A stretch of 64,000 nt of DNA from a virus (IMGVR_UViG_3300021170_000011:35995-99994), one strand, 5' to 3'; numbered from the stretch's first letter, positions 32,648 through 40,636 are shown. The notes: generated by a model from the letters alone, not told the origin. Program-made: numbers and translations.

Positions 32648-33108
32648 CCGTACCACCGCTCATTGTCGCCGGTGATGTACTGCCGGTCGTTGCCGTACCG
32701 CTCGTGAACAATCCCGGCGCAGGCCACCACCGTCGAGGCGTGGTCTTTCCCTTCAAGGCTGAACCCAATGTCGTAGTTGTCGGGGTCGGTGGCCCACAAC
32801 AGCGGGATCACATCCAACACGACAGTGGTGGCGTCGCCGTCACGCTCCAGGTTCAACTCCAAACATTCGGGCCGGTTCCATGCGGAGCTGAAGTCCAACA
32901 CGGGCACGACGGTGCCGCCGGACTTGGTGACCTGCGTCCCCCAGAACAGCGGGTGGTGGCCGAGGTACAGCCACGCCGTATACAGGTCAGCCGGGTTGTC
33001 CTCGAAGTCACGGACGATCTGTTCCCATTCGGCCTTGGCCGCGTCAAACTGCGGGAACGCGTCGAGCGCGGGCCACCCAATCGGAATCTTGTTCACGTTT
33101 TCCACCAT
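32644..33108 (-). CDS. Hypothetical protein, paralog of 31701-32432 (154 aa)
   Basis: Starts ATG 33108 (MVENVNKIPIGWPALDAFPQ), 16 bases inside the upstream gene end. Shares the W-E-x-I-V ... Y-x-AW-x-YL-x-HPxFW pattern with its larger paralog, and a C-terminal segment with an HERYGNDRQYI-like helix. Probably a duplicated domain pair. Confidence 0.6.
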   Translation of the reverse strand: MVENVNKIPIGWPALDAFPQFDAAKAEWEQIVRDFEDNPADLYTAWLYLGHHPLFWGTQVTKSGGTVVPVLDFSSAWNRPECLELNLERDGDATTVVLDVIPLLWATDPDNYDIGFSLEGKDHASTVVACAGIVHERYGNDRQYITGDNERWYG

Positions 33109-33635
33109 CCACGTTCGAAATGCAGGGTCAGGACAGCGGCGACGGTCCCGGCGCCGGTGGCAGGCAACGCAACCCACCATGGCAGCCCAAACGACGTCGC
33201 CGACGTCCAAATGATGAGGTTCCAGCCAGACAGCGCGACCATCCGCCACGCCTGCCACCGCCGCCGCGCCTTCGCAGTAATCGCGACGACCGACACCGGC
33301 TCCTCAGCCTCCGCCGTCAACAGGTTGCCAATAGCCATGTCCATGGACGACGTGTCCATGTCGTCGCTGACACCGACGCGGGGCATGCTGAAGTTCAGGA
33401 CCAGCGCGCCAGCCTGCCCGGCCCATATATCAGCGTGCGGCATGTCGGTGTCCCGGAACACCAGGGCGCCGTCAGCGCCGTACAGCTCGCCGGTGGTCGT
33501 TCCGGCCGGGACGTTGTGGGTGGCGACACACGCCACCACGAACCGCAGGACACCGTGTTGCAGCTCGACACGCTCCACCGGCCAGCGGTGCCCGGCGAAG
33601 TTCCACCAGCCGACGGCGGATGTCTTGTCACGCAC
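33093..33635 (-). CDS. Hypothetical protein with two C-terminal TM helices (180 aa)
   Basis: GTG 33635 with GAAGGGAAG upstream. The first 120 residues form a soluble beta-rich domain (VLRFVVACVATHNVPAG ... VLNFSMPRVGV). Two hydrophobic helices follow near residues 128-145 and 150-168, ending in a basic/aromatic tail (HFERGWWKT). Tail-anchored topology. Lies directly downstream of the LuxR-type regulators. Confidence 0.6.
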   Translation of the reverse strand: MRDKTSAVGWWNFAGHRWPVERVELQHGVLRFVVACVATHNVPAGTTTGELYGADGALVFRDTDMPHADIWAGQAGALVLNFSMPRVGVSDDMDTSSMDMAIGNLLTAEAEEPVSVVAITAKARRRWQAWRMVALSGWNLIIWTSATSFGLPWWVALPATGAGTVAAVLTLHFERGWWKT

Positions 33636-34074
33636 GGCGTCTTCCCTTCAATTGGAGAACGAGCGTGCCGTTCCGGAATGCCTCGCCGACCAGGTGTGTA
33701 CGGTTGACGGTTTTAGTTTTCTCCAGCATGCGACGCACGTGGGTCTTGACGGTGTCCTCGGCCACGCCGAGACGGACAGCGATTTCCTCGTTTTCCAGAC
33801 CGGTCGCTATCAACAGGAGAACCTGCATTTGCCGCCGGGTCAGCGGGAACGGCGACGGCGCCAAATCCGGTTTGAACACGCCACGCTTATACATCAGCGT
33901 CACCGCGTATGTGATTCCCAGGTTCTTTGAACCGAGTTTCTTGGTGAGGCGGGCGCGGTGGGTACGGACGGTCGCGAATGCCAGCCCCGTGTTCTCGGCG
34001 GTTTCCCCGATGCCCATTCCGAGGGCCGCGTATTCGATGATCTGGATTTCGCGGGCAGTCAGTTCCGGATTCAT
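33628..34074 (-). CDS. Regulator with two tandem LuxR-type HTH units (148 aa)
   Basis: Unit 1 (residues about 3-67): ELTAREIQIIEYAALGMGIG, then GLAFATVRTHRARLTKKLG. Unit 2 (about 78-142): PLTRRQMQVLLLIATGLENE, then GVAEDTVKTHVRRMLEKTK and NRTHLVGEAFRNGTLVL. Each is a complete GerE-type tetrahelical HTH; no sensor, receiver or ATPase domain is present. The start overlaps the stop of the four-unit regulator (34074), so the pair is co-translated. Confidence 0.88.
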   Translation of the reverse strand: MNPELTAREIQIIEYAALGMGIGETAENTGLAFATVRTHRARLTKKLGSKNLGITYAVTLMYKRGVFKPDLAPSPFPLTRRQMQVLLLIATGLENEEIAVRLGVAEDTVKTHVRRMLEKTKTVNRTHLVGEAFRNGTLVLQLKGRRRA

Positions 34075-34982
34075 TATGGCTTCCTACGGAGAACGAGGTT
34101 GCCGGTCTGGAACGACTGGTTAACCAGGTGGGCCCGGTTCTTAGCCCGCAGCGTCCGGCACGTCACCGCCACGCACGTCTTCACCGACGACTCGGTCTCG
34201 CCGACACGGGCGGCGGTAGACGCGACCGTGTGGCCCCTGGCGATGTGTTCGATGATGTGGATGGTGCGGCGGTCCAGCAGCGGCGTGGGCGGCCCTACGC
34301 GGTTGACGGTGAGGTACCCGTATTTGTAGGCGGCGGCGACGGCGTGGGCGGTGGTGCGGGTGTCGAACTTGGCGTTGATGTCGGAGATGACGCGCATGAC
34401 CTTGCCGTGGGACATGTTCATCTCGGCGCCGATTTGGTCCCGGGCCTTCCCCGACGCCACAGCCCGGATAACCGCGTACTCGATGTTCGTCAACTGGTTC
34501 ATGTGCGGCTGCGGTTGGGGGGCTAGGGGCGTACCGTCGGGGGTGTACGGCATCAGCCGGGACATGTACGCCAGGTAGGTGAGGTGGGTGCGGTTGCGGG
34601 CCGCCCACAGCTTCAGCAGCGACCCGATTTTGCATTTGACGCTGTGTAGGCTGCGGCCGAGGTCTTCGGCGATTTCCTCGTTTCGCATGCCCTTTGACAC
34701 CTTCTCCAGCACGTCCATGCCGTAGGCGTCCATGACGGGGACCACGCACGGGTCCTCGGATAGGGGTTGCAGGATCCCCATCTCGAAGGCTTTCACCACC
34801 AACGCCGCGTCGTTGTCGTTGGGGACGTCTAGCGCGCGGCCCAGCCGGGTCCGGTGTGTTTTGACGGTGTTTATGGAGATGAACAGTTTGTTTGCAATCT
34901 CCTGTTTCGTCATTCCCTCGCCGGTCATGCACATGATCTGCAAGAGCCGCAGCGACATTGGTGGTGAGGCCTTCTTGGACAC
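34074..34982 (-). CDS. Regulator with four tandem LuxR-type HTH units (302 aa)
   Basis: GTG 34982 with AAGGACT. Four GerE-like units follow each other: residues about 9-71 (MTKQEIANKLFISINTVKTH), 82-145 (MRNEEIAEDLGRSLHSVKCK), 160-225 (ARDQIGAEMNMSHGKVMRVI) and 235-298 (VASTAARVGETESSVKT). The last ends NRAHLVNQSFQTGNLVL, close to the end of the neighbouring two-unit protein. No sensory domain. A bead-like array of DNA-binding units could bridge several operator half-sites. Confidence 0.88.
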   Translation of the reverse strand: MSKKASPPMSLRLLQIMCMTGEGMTKQEIANKLFISINTVKTHRTRLGRALDVPNDNDAALVVKAFEMGILQPLSEDPCVVPVMDAYGMDVLEKVSKGMRNEEIAEDLGRSLHSVKCKIGSLLKLWAARNRTHLTYLAYMSRLMPYTPDGTPLAPQPQPHMNQLTNIEYAVIRAVASGKARDQIGAEMNMSHGKVMRVISDINAKFDTRTTAHAVAAAYKYGYLTVNRVGPPTPLLDRRTIHIIEHIARGHTVASTAARVGETESSVKTCVAVTCRTLRAKNRAHLVNQSFQTGNLVLRRKP

Positions 34983-34986
34983 GTGC

Positions 34987-35412
34987 CTAGTCCTTGGTCA
35001 GGGTCTTTATGTTGTTGGCGACGAACGCGACCTCACCGGCGATGTCGATGGGGCTGTTGCTCACGTTCAACAAATCGTCGTAGTGGTTGTCCATGGCGTT
35101 CATGGCGCGTCGGGCCTTCTCCAGCACGGCGCGGCCCGCGTCGGTGATGGTGAGGGGGTTGACGCGGCCCATGCCGCGCTCGTGGCCGTTCGCGATGTAC
35201 CCGGACGCGATCAGGTTGGCGATGCCGGTCCACCCGGTCTGGGGGGTGATGCCGCACGCCTTCGCGGCGCCGGTGCCGTGGATGTTGGGGTACCGGTCGA
35301 TGGCGTCCAACAGCGTGTACTGGCAGAACGTCAGGCCGAGGGGGGCCAGCGTCTCGCCGACGCGGCGGTTGGCGTCCAGCGCCAACGTGCGCAACGCAAC
35401 CGTGATGTTCAT
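34987..35412 (-). CDS. MarR-family winged-helix regulator (141 aa)
   Basis: ATG 35412 with GGAGGAAAA. Residues 25-95 fit the MarR fold: LTFCQYTLLDAIDRYP (helix 2), GTGAAKACGITPQTGWTGIANLIASGYI (HTH), then a wing with ERGMGRVNPLTITDAGRAVL. Flanking helices would form the dimer interface. One of two adjacent MarR paralogs, followed by the LuxR-array genes. Confidence 0.85.
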   Translation of the reverse strand: MNITVALRTLALDANRRVGETLAPLGLTFCQYTLLDAIDRYPNIHGTGAAKACGITPQTGWTGIANLIASGYIANGHERGMGRVNPLTITDAGRAVLEKARRAMNAMDNHYDDLLNVSNSPIDIAGEVAFVANNIKTLTKD

Positions 35413-35436
35413 GTTTTCCTCCGGTGGTGGTGCTGG

Positions 35437-35856
35437 TCAGGCGTGGATGTCGTACCAGTCGAGGAGTTTGGTGTGGGCGTCGGCGAGCCCGGTGATGGTG
35501 TCGGGGTTGATGAACCGGCGCAAGTGCTGTTCGGCGGCAGCCATGGCGCGGGTGCATTTGTCGAGGACTGTCAAGCCCTGTTGGGTGATCAGCAGGGGTT
35601 TGGCGACGCCCCGGCCCTCCTCGCGGATGATGTAGCCGCGTCCGCGCAGGGTGGCGACGGCGTGCATGACGCTGGCCTCGGCGGACCACATGTGACGGGC
35701 GACGCTGCTGGCGTGTATCGGGCCGTAGTCGCCGATGACGGACAGGGCCGTGTACTGCATGGCGTTGAGTCCGTATTCGCCGACGGTGGCGGCGCACACG
35801 GCTTCGGCTTCGCGGGCCACGTTGCGCAGGTTGTGGTACAGGGTGAGTTGGGTCAC
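35437..35856 (-). CDS. MarR-family winged-helix regulator, paralog (139 aa)
   Basis: GTG 35856 with GGAGGGAAACCC. Layout: LNAMQYTALSVIGDYGPIHA, SVARHMWSAEASVMHAVATL (HTH) and a wing EEGRGVAKPLLITQQGLTVL. Shares size and organisation with 34987-35412. First gene of a regulatory operon; an extended -10 element lies about 35 bp upstream. Confidence 0.85.
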   Translation of the reverse strand: MTQLTLYHNLRNVAREAEAVCAATVGEYGLNAMQYTALSVIGDYGPIHASSVARHMWSAEASVMHAVATLRGRGYIIREEGRGVAKPLLITQQGLTVLDKCTRAMAAAEQHLRRFINPDTITGLADAHTKLLDWYDIHA

Positions 35857-35888
35857 GGGTTTCCCTCCGGTCGTGATGTCGTTCCGAT

Positions 35889-35897
35889 ACGATACCA
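35889..35897 (-). promoter_or_regulatory. Possible extended -10 promoter of the regulator operon
   Basis: Minus strand TGGTATCGTATCGG: TGn plus TATCGT, identical in its first eleven bases to the element before the RNA-repair operon at 11389. A clear -35 is not visible. Confidence 0.4.
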
Positions 35898-35924
35898 CGA
35901 TCACGCATGAATACGTAATAGGGG

Positions 35925-36257
35925 TTAGTCCGCGTCCGCGCAACGCTCGTACCACACCCGGCCACACTGGGCGCATTCCCGCTCCAGGAACTCGGTATCG
36001 CCCTCCTTCATGTATTTGATATTGACCTGGCATGATTCGCATTTGGAGCAGAACGTTTTCGCGCCGCTGTACTTCGGCAGATACGAACGCACCCGGAACG
36101 CCGCATCCAACGCGTTCCGGATGTTCCTCCCCAACTGCTCCTCGCCATTGCGGGCATGATGCGCGGCAATCTGCAACGCCACATGCCGGAAATGCTCAGG
36201 ATCGCCCTTCGCCCACGCGGTCACCAGAATCATCGCCTGACCGCCGTCCGAGATCAC
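35925..36257 (-). CDS. Small protein with C-terminal zinc ribbon (110 aa)
   Basis: GTG 36257 has AAGGAG at 7-nt spacing and overlaps the upstream gene by 62 bases in another frame. Helical N-terminus (HFRHVALQIAAHHARNGEEQ) and a C-terminal zinc ribbon (FCSKCESC ... CAQCGRVW). Nucleic-acid or protein binding likely; function unknown. Confidence 0.65.
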   Translation of the reverse strand: MISDGGQAMILVTAWAKGDPEHFRHVALQIAAHHARNGEEQLGRNIRNALDAAFRVRSYLPKYSGAKTFCSKCESCQVNIKYMKEGDTEFLERECAQCGRVWYERCADAD

Positions 36258-36567
36258 TCACCGTCTCCTTCGGCTCGTAACACCGTTCATCCCATTCCCA
36301 ATCGCACACGCCGCACCGGCGGTGCATCCGTTCCTGCCCGTACACGAACCGGCCGCCGGGCGACCCCCAGTGGTTGCAGCACGCGTTGGCAGCCATGTAC
36401 GTCGTGTTGGCGCGGGTGCCGTTGCATTTGACGCAGCGGGGCCGGTCGGCGCTGAACGGCGGCAGTATCACACCGTCCAGGGGCGTGACGCGGGTCAGGA
36501 CAACAGGTTTAGGATCTTCCCTCACGGCCGGTTCGTCGGCCGGGCCGGGTCCCTTCCTGCGGAACAT
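36196..36567 (-). CDS. Small zinc-ribbon protein (123 aa)
   Basis: ATG 36567 follows GGAGGATTCGA. Contains CVKCNGTRAN, CCNHWG and CGVCDWEW, a zinc ribbon similar in arrangement to that of the neighbouring gene at 35925. Both ends overlap neighbours by about 60 bases in other frames. Function unknown. Confidence 0.6.
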   Translation of the reverse strand: MFRRKGPGPADEPAVREDPKPVVLTRVTPLDGVILPPFSADRPRCVKCNGTRANTTYMAANACCNHWGSPGGRFVYGQERMHRRCGVCDWEWDERCYEPKETVSDLGRRSGDDSGDRVGEGRS

Positions 36568-36937
36568 TCGAATCCTCCGGGATGTCGAACAACGCCACAT
36601 TGTCCTCGGCGACAGCGGCGGCGCGGGTCCGCGCGGCCTGCGCGCGGTGTTCGTCCTTGTCGTAGTTGAGGTGGCAGCGCTGACACATGGCCTTCAGGTT
36701 GTCTTCAGCACAGTCCTCGGGGGTGTGGTTCAGGTGCGCCACCGTCAACACCACCACAGACCCGGTGAACGGGTGTGGGTGGCCGTGGACGGCGTCGCAG
36801 CGCCCCCGGGTGTGTGGGTTCGCCCCGCATTCCCCACGGCATTCACAGCGGCTGTCCGCCCGCTGAAAGCGGATACGGGCGGACAGCAACTCCCAATCAG
36901 TGGGGTATCGGCGGCGGTTCTCCGGTCGGATCGGCAC
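36509..36937 (-). CDS. HNH endonuclease (142 aa)
   Basis: N-terminal CRCEC/CGANPHTRGRCDA zinc knuckle, then LTVAHLNHTPEDCAEDNLKAMCQRCHLNYD: His-Leu-Asn-His (catalytic His), Asn of EDNL and final C-x2-CH, the complete HNH (treble-clef) pattern. Typical of free-standing phage HNH nucleases. Start at 36937 (MPIRPENRRRYP) immediately after the upstream gene. Confidence 0.88.
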   Translation of the reverse strand: MPIRPENRRRYPTDWELLSARIRFQRADSRCECRGECGANPHTRGRCDAVHGHPHPFTGSVVVLTVAHLNHTPEDCAEDNLKAMCQRCHLNYDKDEHRAQAARTRAAAVAEDNVALFDIPEDSNVPQEGTRPGRRTGREGRS

Positions 36938-37300
36938 CTACTGATTCTCGACCAGCGCCGCCACGACGTCTAGGAGCTTGTCCACCCGCTCCCGTTCCGC
37001 CGCGTATTCGTCGTGCCGGTCGGCGGCCGGTCCTGAAAGGTTGAACGGTTCCAGTTTGGCGCCGTCGCGTTTCATCACCCACCCCAGTAACGTCTGAATC
37101 AGCGGGTGGATCGTGTTGTCCGGCAGCGTAAACGACACGTCGCCACCGCCGGGGGACGACACCGGCACCCACCCCCACGTGTGCCCGTTGGTGTCCATCC
37201 GCAGCATCGTCTTCGACCCCCACTCGGGATGGGTGTCGAACACGGACACGTGGACCGAACCACCCGCCTTGTGCGGCTTGATCTCGATTTGGATCGTCAT
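36938..37300 (-). CDS. Hypothetical protein (120 aa)
   Basis: ATG 37300 overlaps the upstream stop (ATGA). First half beta-rich with HVSVFDTHPEWGSKTMLRMD, second half helical and charged (DEYAAERERVDKLLDVVAAL). No motif recognised. Confidence 0.55.
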   Translation of the reverse strand: MTIQIEIKPHKAGGSVHVSVFDTHPEWGSKTMLRMDTNGHTWGWVPVSSPGGGDVSFTLPDNTIHPLIQTLLGWVMKRDGAKLEPFNLSGPAADRHDEYAAERERVDKLLDVVAALVENQ

Positions 37301-37557
37301 TCGCGGGCCTTGGCCAACCGCCGGTCCAACTCGGCGTCCGCCGCCGTGTCCTCCGAACGGTTCGCGTAGCGCCCGGCGTTGGAGATCGCGGTCATCGCGG
37401 CAGCCAGCTGCGAAACGATCTCCCGGACCGCTTCGTCCTGCTGCCCGATCGATTCGTTGACGCCGTGGGCGTGGTTGAACGCGGCCATGGTCGCCGTATG
37501 CGCGGCGTCGATGAGCGGCAGCATCTTCCCGGCCGGGCTGTACGTGCGGTCAGTCAT
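37297..37557 (-). CDS. Hypothetical helical protein (86 aa)
   Basis: ATG 37557 overlaps the upstream stop by 8 bases. Almost entirely helical (IDAAHTATMAAFNHAHGVNE, VREIVSQLAAAMTAISNA) with no TM segment; likely oligomeric. Function unknown. Confidence 0.55.
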   Translation of the reverse strand: MTDRTYSPAGKMLPLIDAAHTATMAAFNHAHGVNESIGQQDEAVREIVSQLAAAMTAISNAGRYANRSEDTAADAELDRRLAKARE

Positions 37558-38218
37558 GTGAATACTCCTCGATCTCAAACTCGCCGCCGGTGGTGTCGCG
37601 GGTCCAGGTGATCCGGGCGTGGTCACCGAACTGCGCCAGGAGGACGTTCTCGAACTCGCCGCCCTCGATCGCCTGCGACAGTTCCCGGGCGATGGTCCAC
37701 TTCTCGTACCGGTCGCCCTTGTACACGGCGTCGTCACGCCAGCCGTCCATGCCGCCCAACGACGGGTGTTTCCCGTAGTGGTTGACCTCGTACTTGTAGT
37801 CGTCCTCGCCGTCGTCGTCATCGTCGGTGGACACGGCCCGTTCCGCTGCCTCGTCGATGCGGTCGGTGATGTGGATCTGTTGCCAGTCGTTGTCGGAGAA
37901 CACCCCGGCGTCTAGGAGGGCGCGGACGTGGTCCGTCAGCTTCTCCCGGACCTCGTCGATCGTCTGCGTCTTGTTCGCGGCCACGTCGTCGCGGGTTTTC
38001 ACCCAGAACGTGTGAACCCCGAACTCGCACACGTCGCCGTCGTTGAAGTACGGGGTGTACTGCGTCCAGCCGAACGCGACGAAGTACGGGTCGTCCAACA
38101 CCCGCTGCATAATCGGCGCCAGATCCTCCACGGTCTTCTGCGGGGTGTGGCGGCGGGCGTCGTTGGGTTCGCCGGTGACCGGCACCCCTAGGAAGCTGAG
38201 GCGTGTCTGTTCGGTCAT
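37550..38218 (-). CDS. Hypothetical acidic protein (222 aa)
   Basis: ATG 38218 with GGAGGAACA. Contains a DDDDDGEDDYKYEVNHYGKH acidic stretch near residue 140. N-terminal part begins TRLSFLGVPVTGEPNDARRH; C-terminus ends GGEFEIEEYSHD. No recognised domain. Confidence 0.6.
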   Translation of the reverse strand: MTEQTRLSFLGVPVTGEPNDARRHTPQKTVEDLAPIMQRVLDDPYFVAFGWTQYTPYFNDGDVCEFGVHTFWVKTRDDVAANKTQTIDEVREKLTDHVRALLDAGVFSDNDWQQIHITDRIDEAAERAVSTDDDDDGEDDYKYEVNHYGKHPSLGGMDGWRDDAVYKGDRYEKWTIARELSQAIEGGEFENVLLAQFGDHARITWTRDTTGGEFEIEEYSHD

Positions 38219-38595
38219 TGTTCCTCCGGAACCGTGAGAAGGAGTTGCGCTAGCGGGACCACGCGGCGGCGGGCACCGGACATCCACGCATCAATGGGCA
38301 TGCCCTTGACGTAGTCGGCCGGGGATGGTAGCCACCCGAGGTCTTCGATGATGTGGCGTTCCGCAATTTCCCGGACCGGGATCCGGCGGATGCCGTTTTC
38401 TAGTTGGATGTCAAGGGTTGGGCCGAAGATCCTCTGGCACAGGAAAACGCCCAACGTGTGGTGGTACACCGACCGGTGCCGGACGTCACCGATGACCTGT
38501 TTGGACGAGTCGATGAATTCCTCGATCGGCAGATAGTCCTCCGGTCGGCCGCCCCATTTGCGGGCGGCTGACCGGGCGTGGAACCAGCTATTCAC
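38215..38595 (-). CDS. DUF6915-like protein (126 aa)
   Basis: The start WFHARSAARKWGGRPEDYLP, followed by IEEFIDSSK ... VRHRSVYHHTLGVFLCQRIF and VREIAERHIIEDLGWLPSPADYV, matches the conserved pattern of DUF6915-type proteins found in phages and plasmids (remembered pattern, not searched). His-rich core might bind metal. Biochemical role unknown. Confidence 0.75.
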   Translation of the reverse strand: MNSWFHARSAARKWGGRPEDYLPIEEFIDSSKQVIGDVRHRSVYHHTLGVFLCQRIFGPTLDIQLENGIRRIPVREIAERHIIEDLGWLPSPADYVKGMPIDAWMSGARRRVVPLAQLLLTVPEEQ

Positions 38596-38839
38596 CGTCG
38601 CCGCCCTTCACGATGTTGTGCACGGTGTTGCACGGGTGTACCGGGCACATGAGCAGCGAGGTTCCGTGGCCGTGGTAGGTCATGTGCATGTCGTTGATGG
38701 CGTCGATCAGCGCGGCCATGTTGTGTTGGTGGTCGGCGCGCATGTTCTCCATCACCAGGTACACGGTTCTGCTGGCCCCGGATGCGGCGATGTCGATGGC
38801 CTCGGTGACGATTTCCCGGTATTCGGTGTACGTCTTCAT
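38588..38839 (-). CDS. Hypothetical protein (83 aa)
   Basis: ATG 38839 (ATGA overlap with upstream). Helical first 60 residues (EYREIVTEAIDIAASGASRT), then HMTYHGHGTSLLMCPVHPCN, a His/Cys cluster that may bind metal. Function unknown. Confidence 0.55.
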   Translation of the reverse strand: MKTYTEYREIVTEAIDIAASGASRTVYLVMENMRADHQHNMAALIDAINDMHMTYHGHGTSLLMCPVHPCNTVHNIVKGGDGE

Positions 38840-39246
38840 CCGTCGTCCCTGCCGCAGGTGTCCAGGTATGCACCGGCCACCCGCAACGCCATGATCCACG
38901 CGAGGCCGTTGCCGCCGTTGTCCGGGGACGGTAGCGGCCCCTGCCGGATCGCGTCTAGAAGGTTCGCCACCGTCAGCGCCACACCCGGATGCCATGTGGT
39001 GATGTGCCGGGCGTCGCCGGGTTCCGGCCAATACTCCTCGTACTGCGGGCACTGGTGCCGTTTCGGGGCCTTCAGGATCTGCATCGTCGGCCAGTGCGGA
39101 TCCGGTGCCGAATGCAGCCGCCAACACTGGTCGCTGTCGTCGCTGATCCACGGGCCCGGTGATGCGGCCTGCGCGTGCTGGCGCATCAGGGCAGCCGCCC
39201 GGCGGAGGGTTTCCGCCGGGTCGGCAGGCAACGGCCGGTCGGTCAC
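38836..39246 (-). CDS. Hypothetical protein (136 aa)
   Basis: GTG 39246 overlaps the VWA gene stop (GTGA). N-terminal helix LRRAAALMRQHAQAASPGPW, then a DSDQCWRLH and HITTWHPGVALTVANLLDAI segment. This opening (helix plus ATPGPW-like) is frequent in small actinobacterial and phage proteins of unknown function. Confidence 0.6.
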   Translation of the reverse strand: MTDRPLPADPAETLRRAAALMRQHAQAASPGPWISDDSDQCWRLHSAPDPHWPTMQILKAPKRHQCPQYEEYWPEPGDARHITTWHPGVALTVANLLDAIRQGPLPSPDNGGNGLAWIMALRVAGAYLDTCGRDDG

Positions 39247-40598
39247 TGGTAGTCCGTGGAACGCGGCGGCTTGTTGAAGATCAGCAGGTGGGACCCGACG
39301 ACCAACTGACGGTTCGGGGCCTTCGACTGCACGTACACCAGGTGCTTGTCAGACGCCGTCGGCTTCACCCGGACCTCGCGGTCATCGGCGAGCCCCAGCA
39401 TCTTCCGGACAGCCGGGCCGAAGTACACGCGGCGGGTGTCCTTGTCCATGATGACAATGTGCTTGTCAGCCTGGATCCGTTCGGTCTTGCCCTCGACGAG
39501 CTGATAAAACGCCTGCCCGGCCTGGTAGTGGCTGTTGTTGACGTTCTGTACGAAGTCGTCGATGCGTCCGCCGTGGGCCTTCCACGGGGTGCGCGGGTGC
39601 TTCGTGTCCCAGTCGTCCGGCTTCACCAGACCGCGCAGCGGCGGGATCGGAACCAACGTGTAGTCGTCGTACGGCACCGGCTTCAGCTTCGCGGCGGCGA
39701 TCGACTGGGCGTTGACAACCGAGGAGTCGATGACGAACAGGTTCTTGGATCCGCGCACGCCGGACGCCCGCCCGGACATGATCACGTCGGTGGCGACCTT
39801 GATCTTCTCGACCGCCTCCTCCAGCCCGCGCTTGCTGCTGGCGTCCCACACGGCGATGTTGTCGGCGGGGAACCCGAACTGCTTCGCCTCGAACTTGCCC
39901 TGCATGTTCGGGACCAGCGCGGCCACGGTCCAGTGGTCGGCGAGCTGGCTGATCTGCTCCTTCAGTTCCGGGGCTTTCCAGTTGTTGACGTTGTTGCCGC
40001 CGTCGGTCAGGACGAACACCACGAACGCGTGGTCCCCGTACTTCTCCGGGGTCATGGCGAGGTCGTTCAGCGCCAGGGCCGTCGCGTCGATCAGGGCGGT
40101 GGTGCCGCCGATCTTGTACAGGTTCAGCAGCGACGGCAGACGCAACACGTCCTTGTCGTAGATGACGCACTCAACCTCGTCGTCGAAGATGTAGACGGTG
40201 ACGCGGGTTTCCTGGTCGAGTTCCCGGGACCGCTGCGCCAGGTGCGCAATCTGGGCGTCGGCGACCTTGATGACCTGGTCGGCGAGGTGGCCCATGGATC
40301 CGGACGCGTCGAGGACGAGCGCGACGTGTGTGATGTAGTTCTGCTTGTGCTTCGACACCTTCGCCGGGGGCGTGGGGTGCAGGGTGCTGCGGTACGGCAC
40401 AGGGGGTTCCTTCCGGGGTTGTGACGGCGTCGTGGGGGTCGGGGTGGGGACTGATGCCCACGTGTGCCGCTGGGGCCGTGGTGGGGCTGTGGGGATGGTC
40501 ACGGCGATGCCCATGGCTCCGGCGTGGGCCCGCAACAATGCGATGTCGTTGGGGGTCCAGCCGAGGGCTTCCCATGCTGACCAGTCGGGTTGGGTCAT
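39243..40598 (-). CDS. von Willebrand factor A domain protein with Pro-rich N-terminus (451 aa)
   Basis: Residues 1-85 are low-complexity Pro/Thr-rich. The VWA domain spans about 88-265 with MIDAS motif LVLDASGSMGHL, IGGTTALIDATAL and FVLTDGGNNVNN. The C-terminal 170 residues hold a beta-rich domain of unknown type. Second VWA protein in the window (other: 30354). First gene of its transcript; a possible promoter element lies at 40637. Start codon lies after TCCGGAGGACGGACAACC. Confidence 0.85.
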   Translation of the reverse strand: MTQPDWSAWEALGWTPNDIALLRAHAGAMGIAVTIPTAPPRPQRHTWASVPTPTPTTPSQPRKEPPVPYRSTLHPTPPAKVSKHKQNYITHVALVLDASGSMGHLADQVIKVADAQIAHLAQRSRELDQETRVTVYIFDDEVECVIYDKDVLRLPSLLNLYKIGGTTALIDATALALNDLAMTPEKYGDHAFVVFVLTDGGNNVNNWKAPELKEQISQLADHWTVAALVPNMQGKFEAKQFGFPADNIAVWDASSKRGLEEAVEKIKVATDVIMSGRASGVRGSKNLFVIDSSVVNAQSIAAAKLKPVPYDDYTLVPIPPLRGLVKPDDWDTKHPRTPWKAHGGRIDDFVQNVNNSHYQAGQAFYQLVEGKTERIQADKHIVIMDKDTRRVYFGPAVRKMLGLADDREVRVKPTASDKHLVYVQSKAPNRQLVVGSHLLIFNKPPRSTDYQ

Positions 40599-40636
40599 GG
40601 TTGTCCGTCCTCCGGACGACGGGGTGTTGTGTCTTT

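Noticed and set aside
39159-40424. 421-codon open frame on the plus strand
   Set aside because: Antisense to the VWA gene; composition is of the shadow type and there is no start signal.
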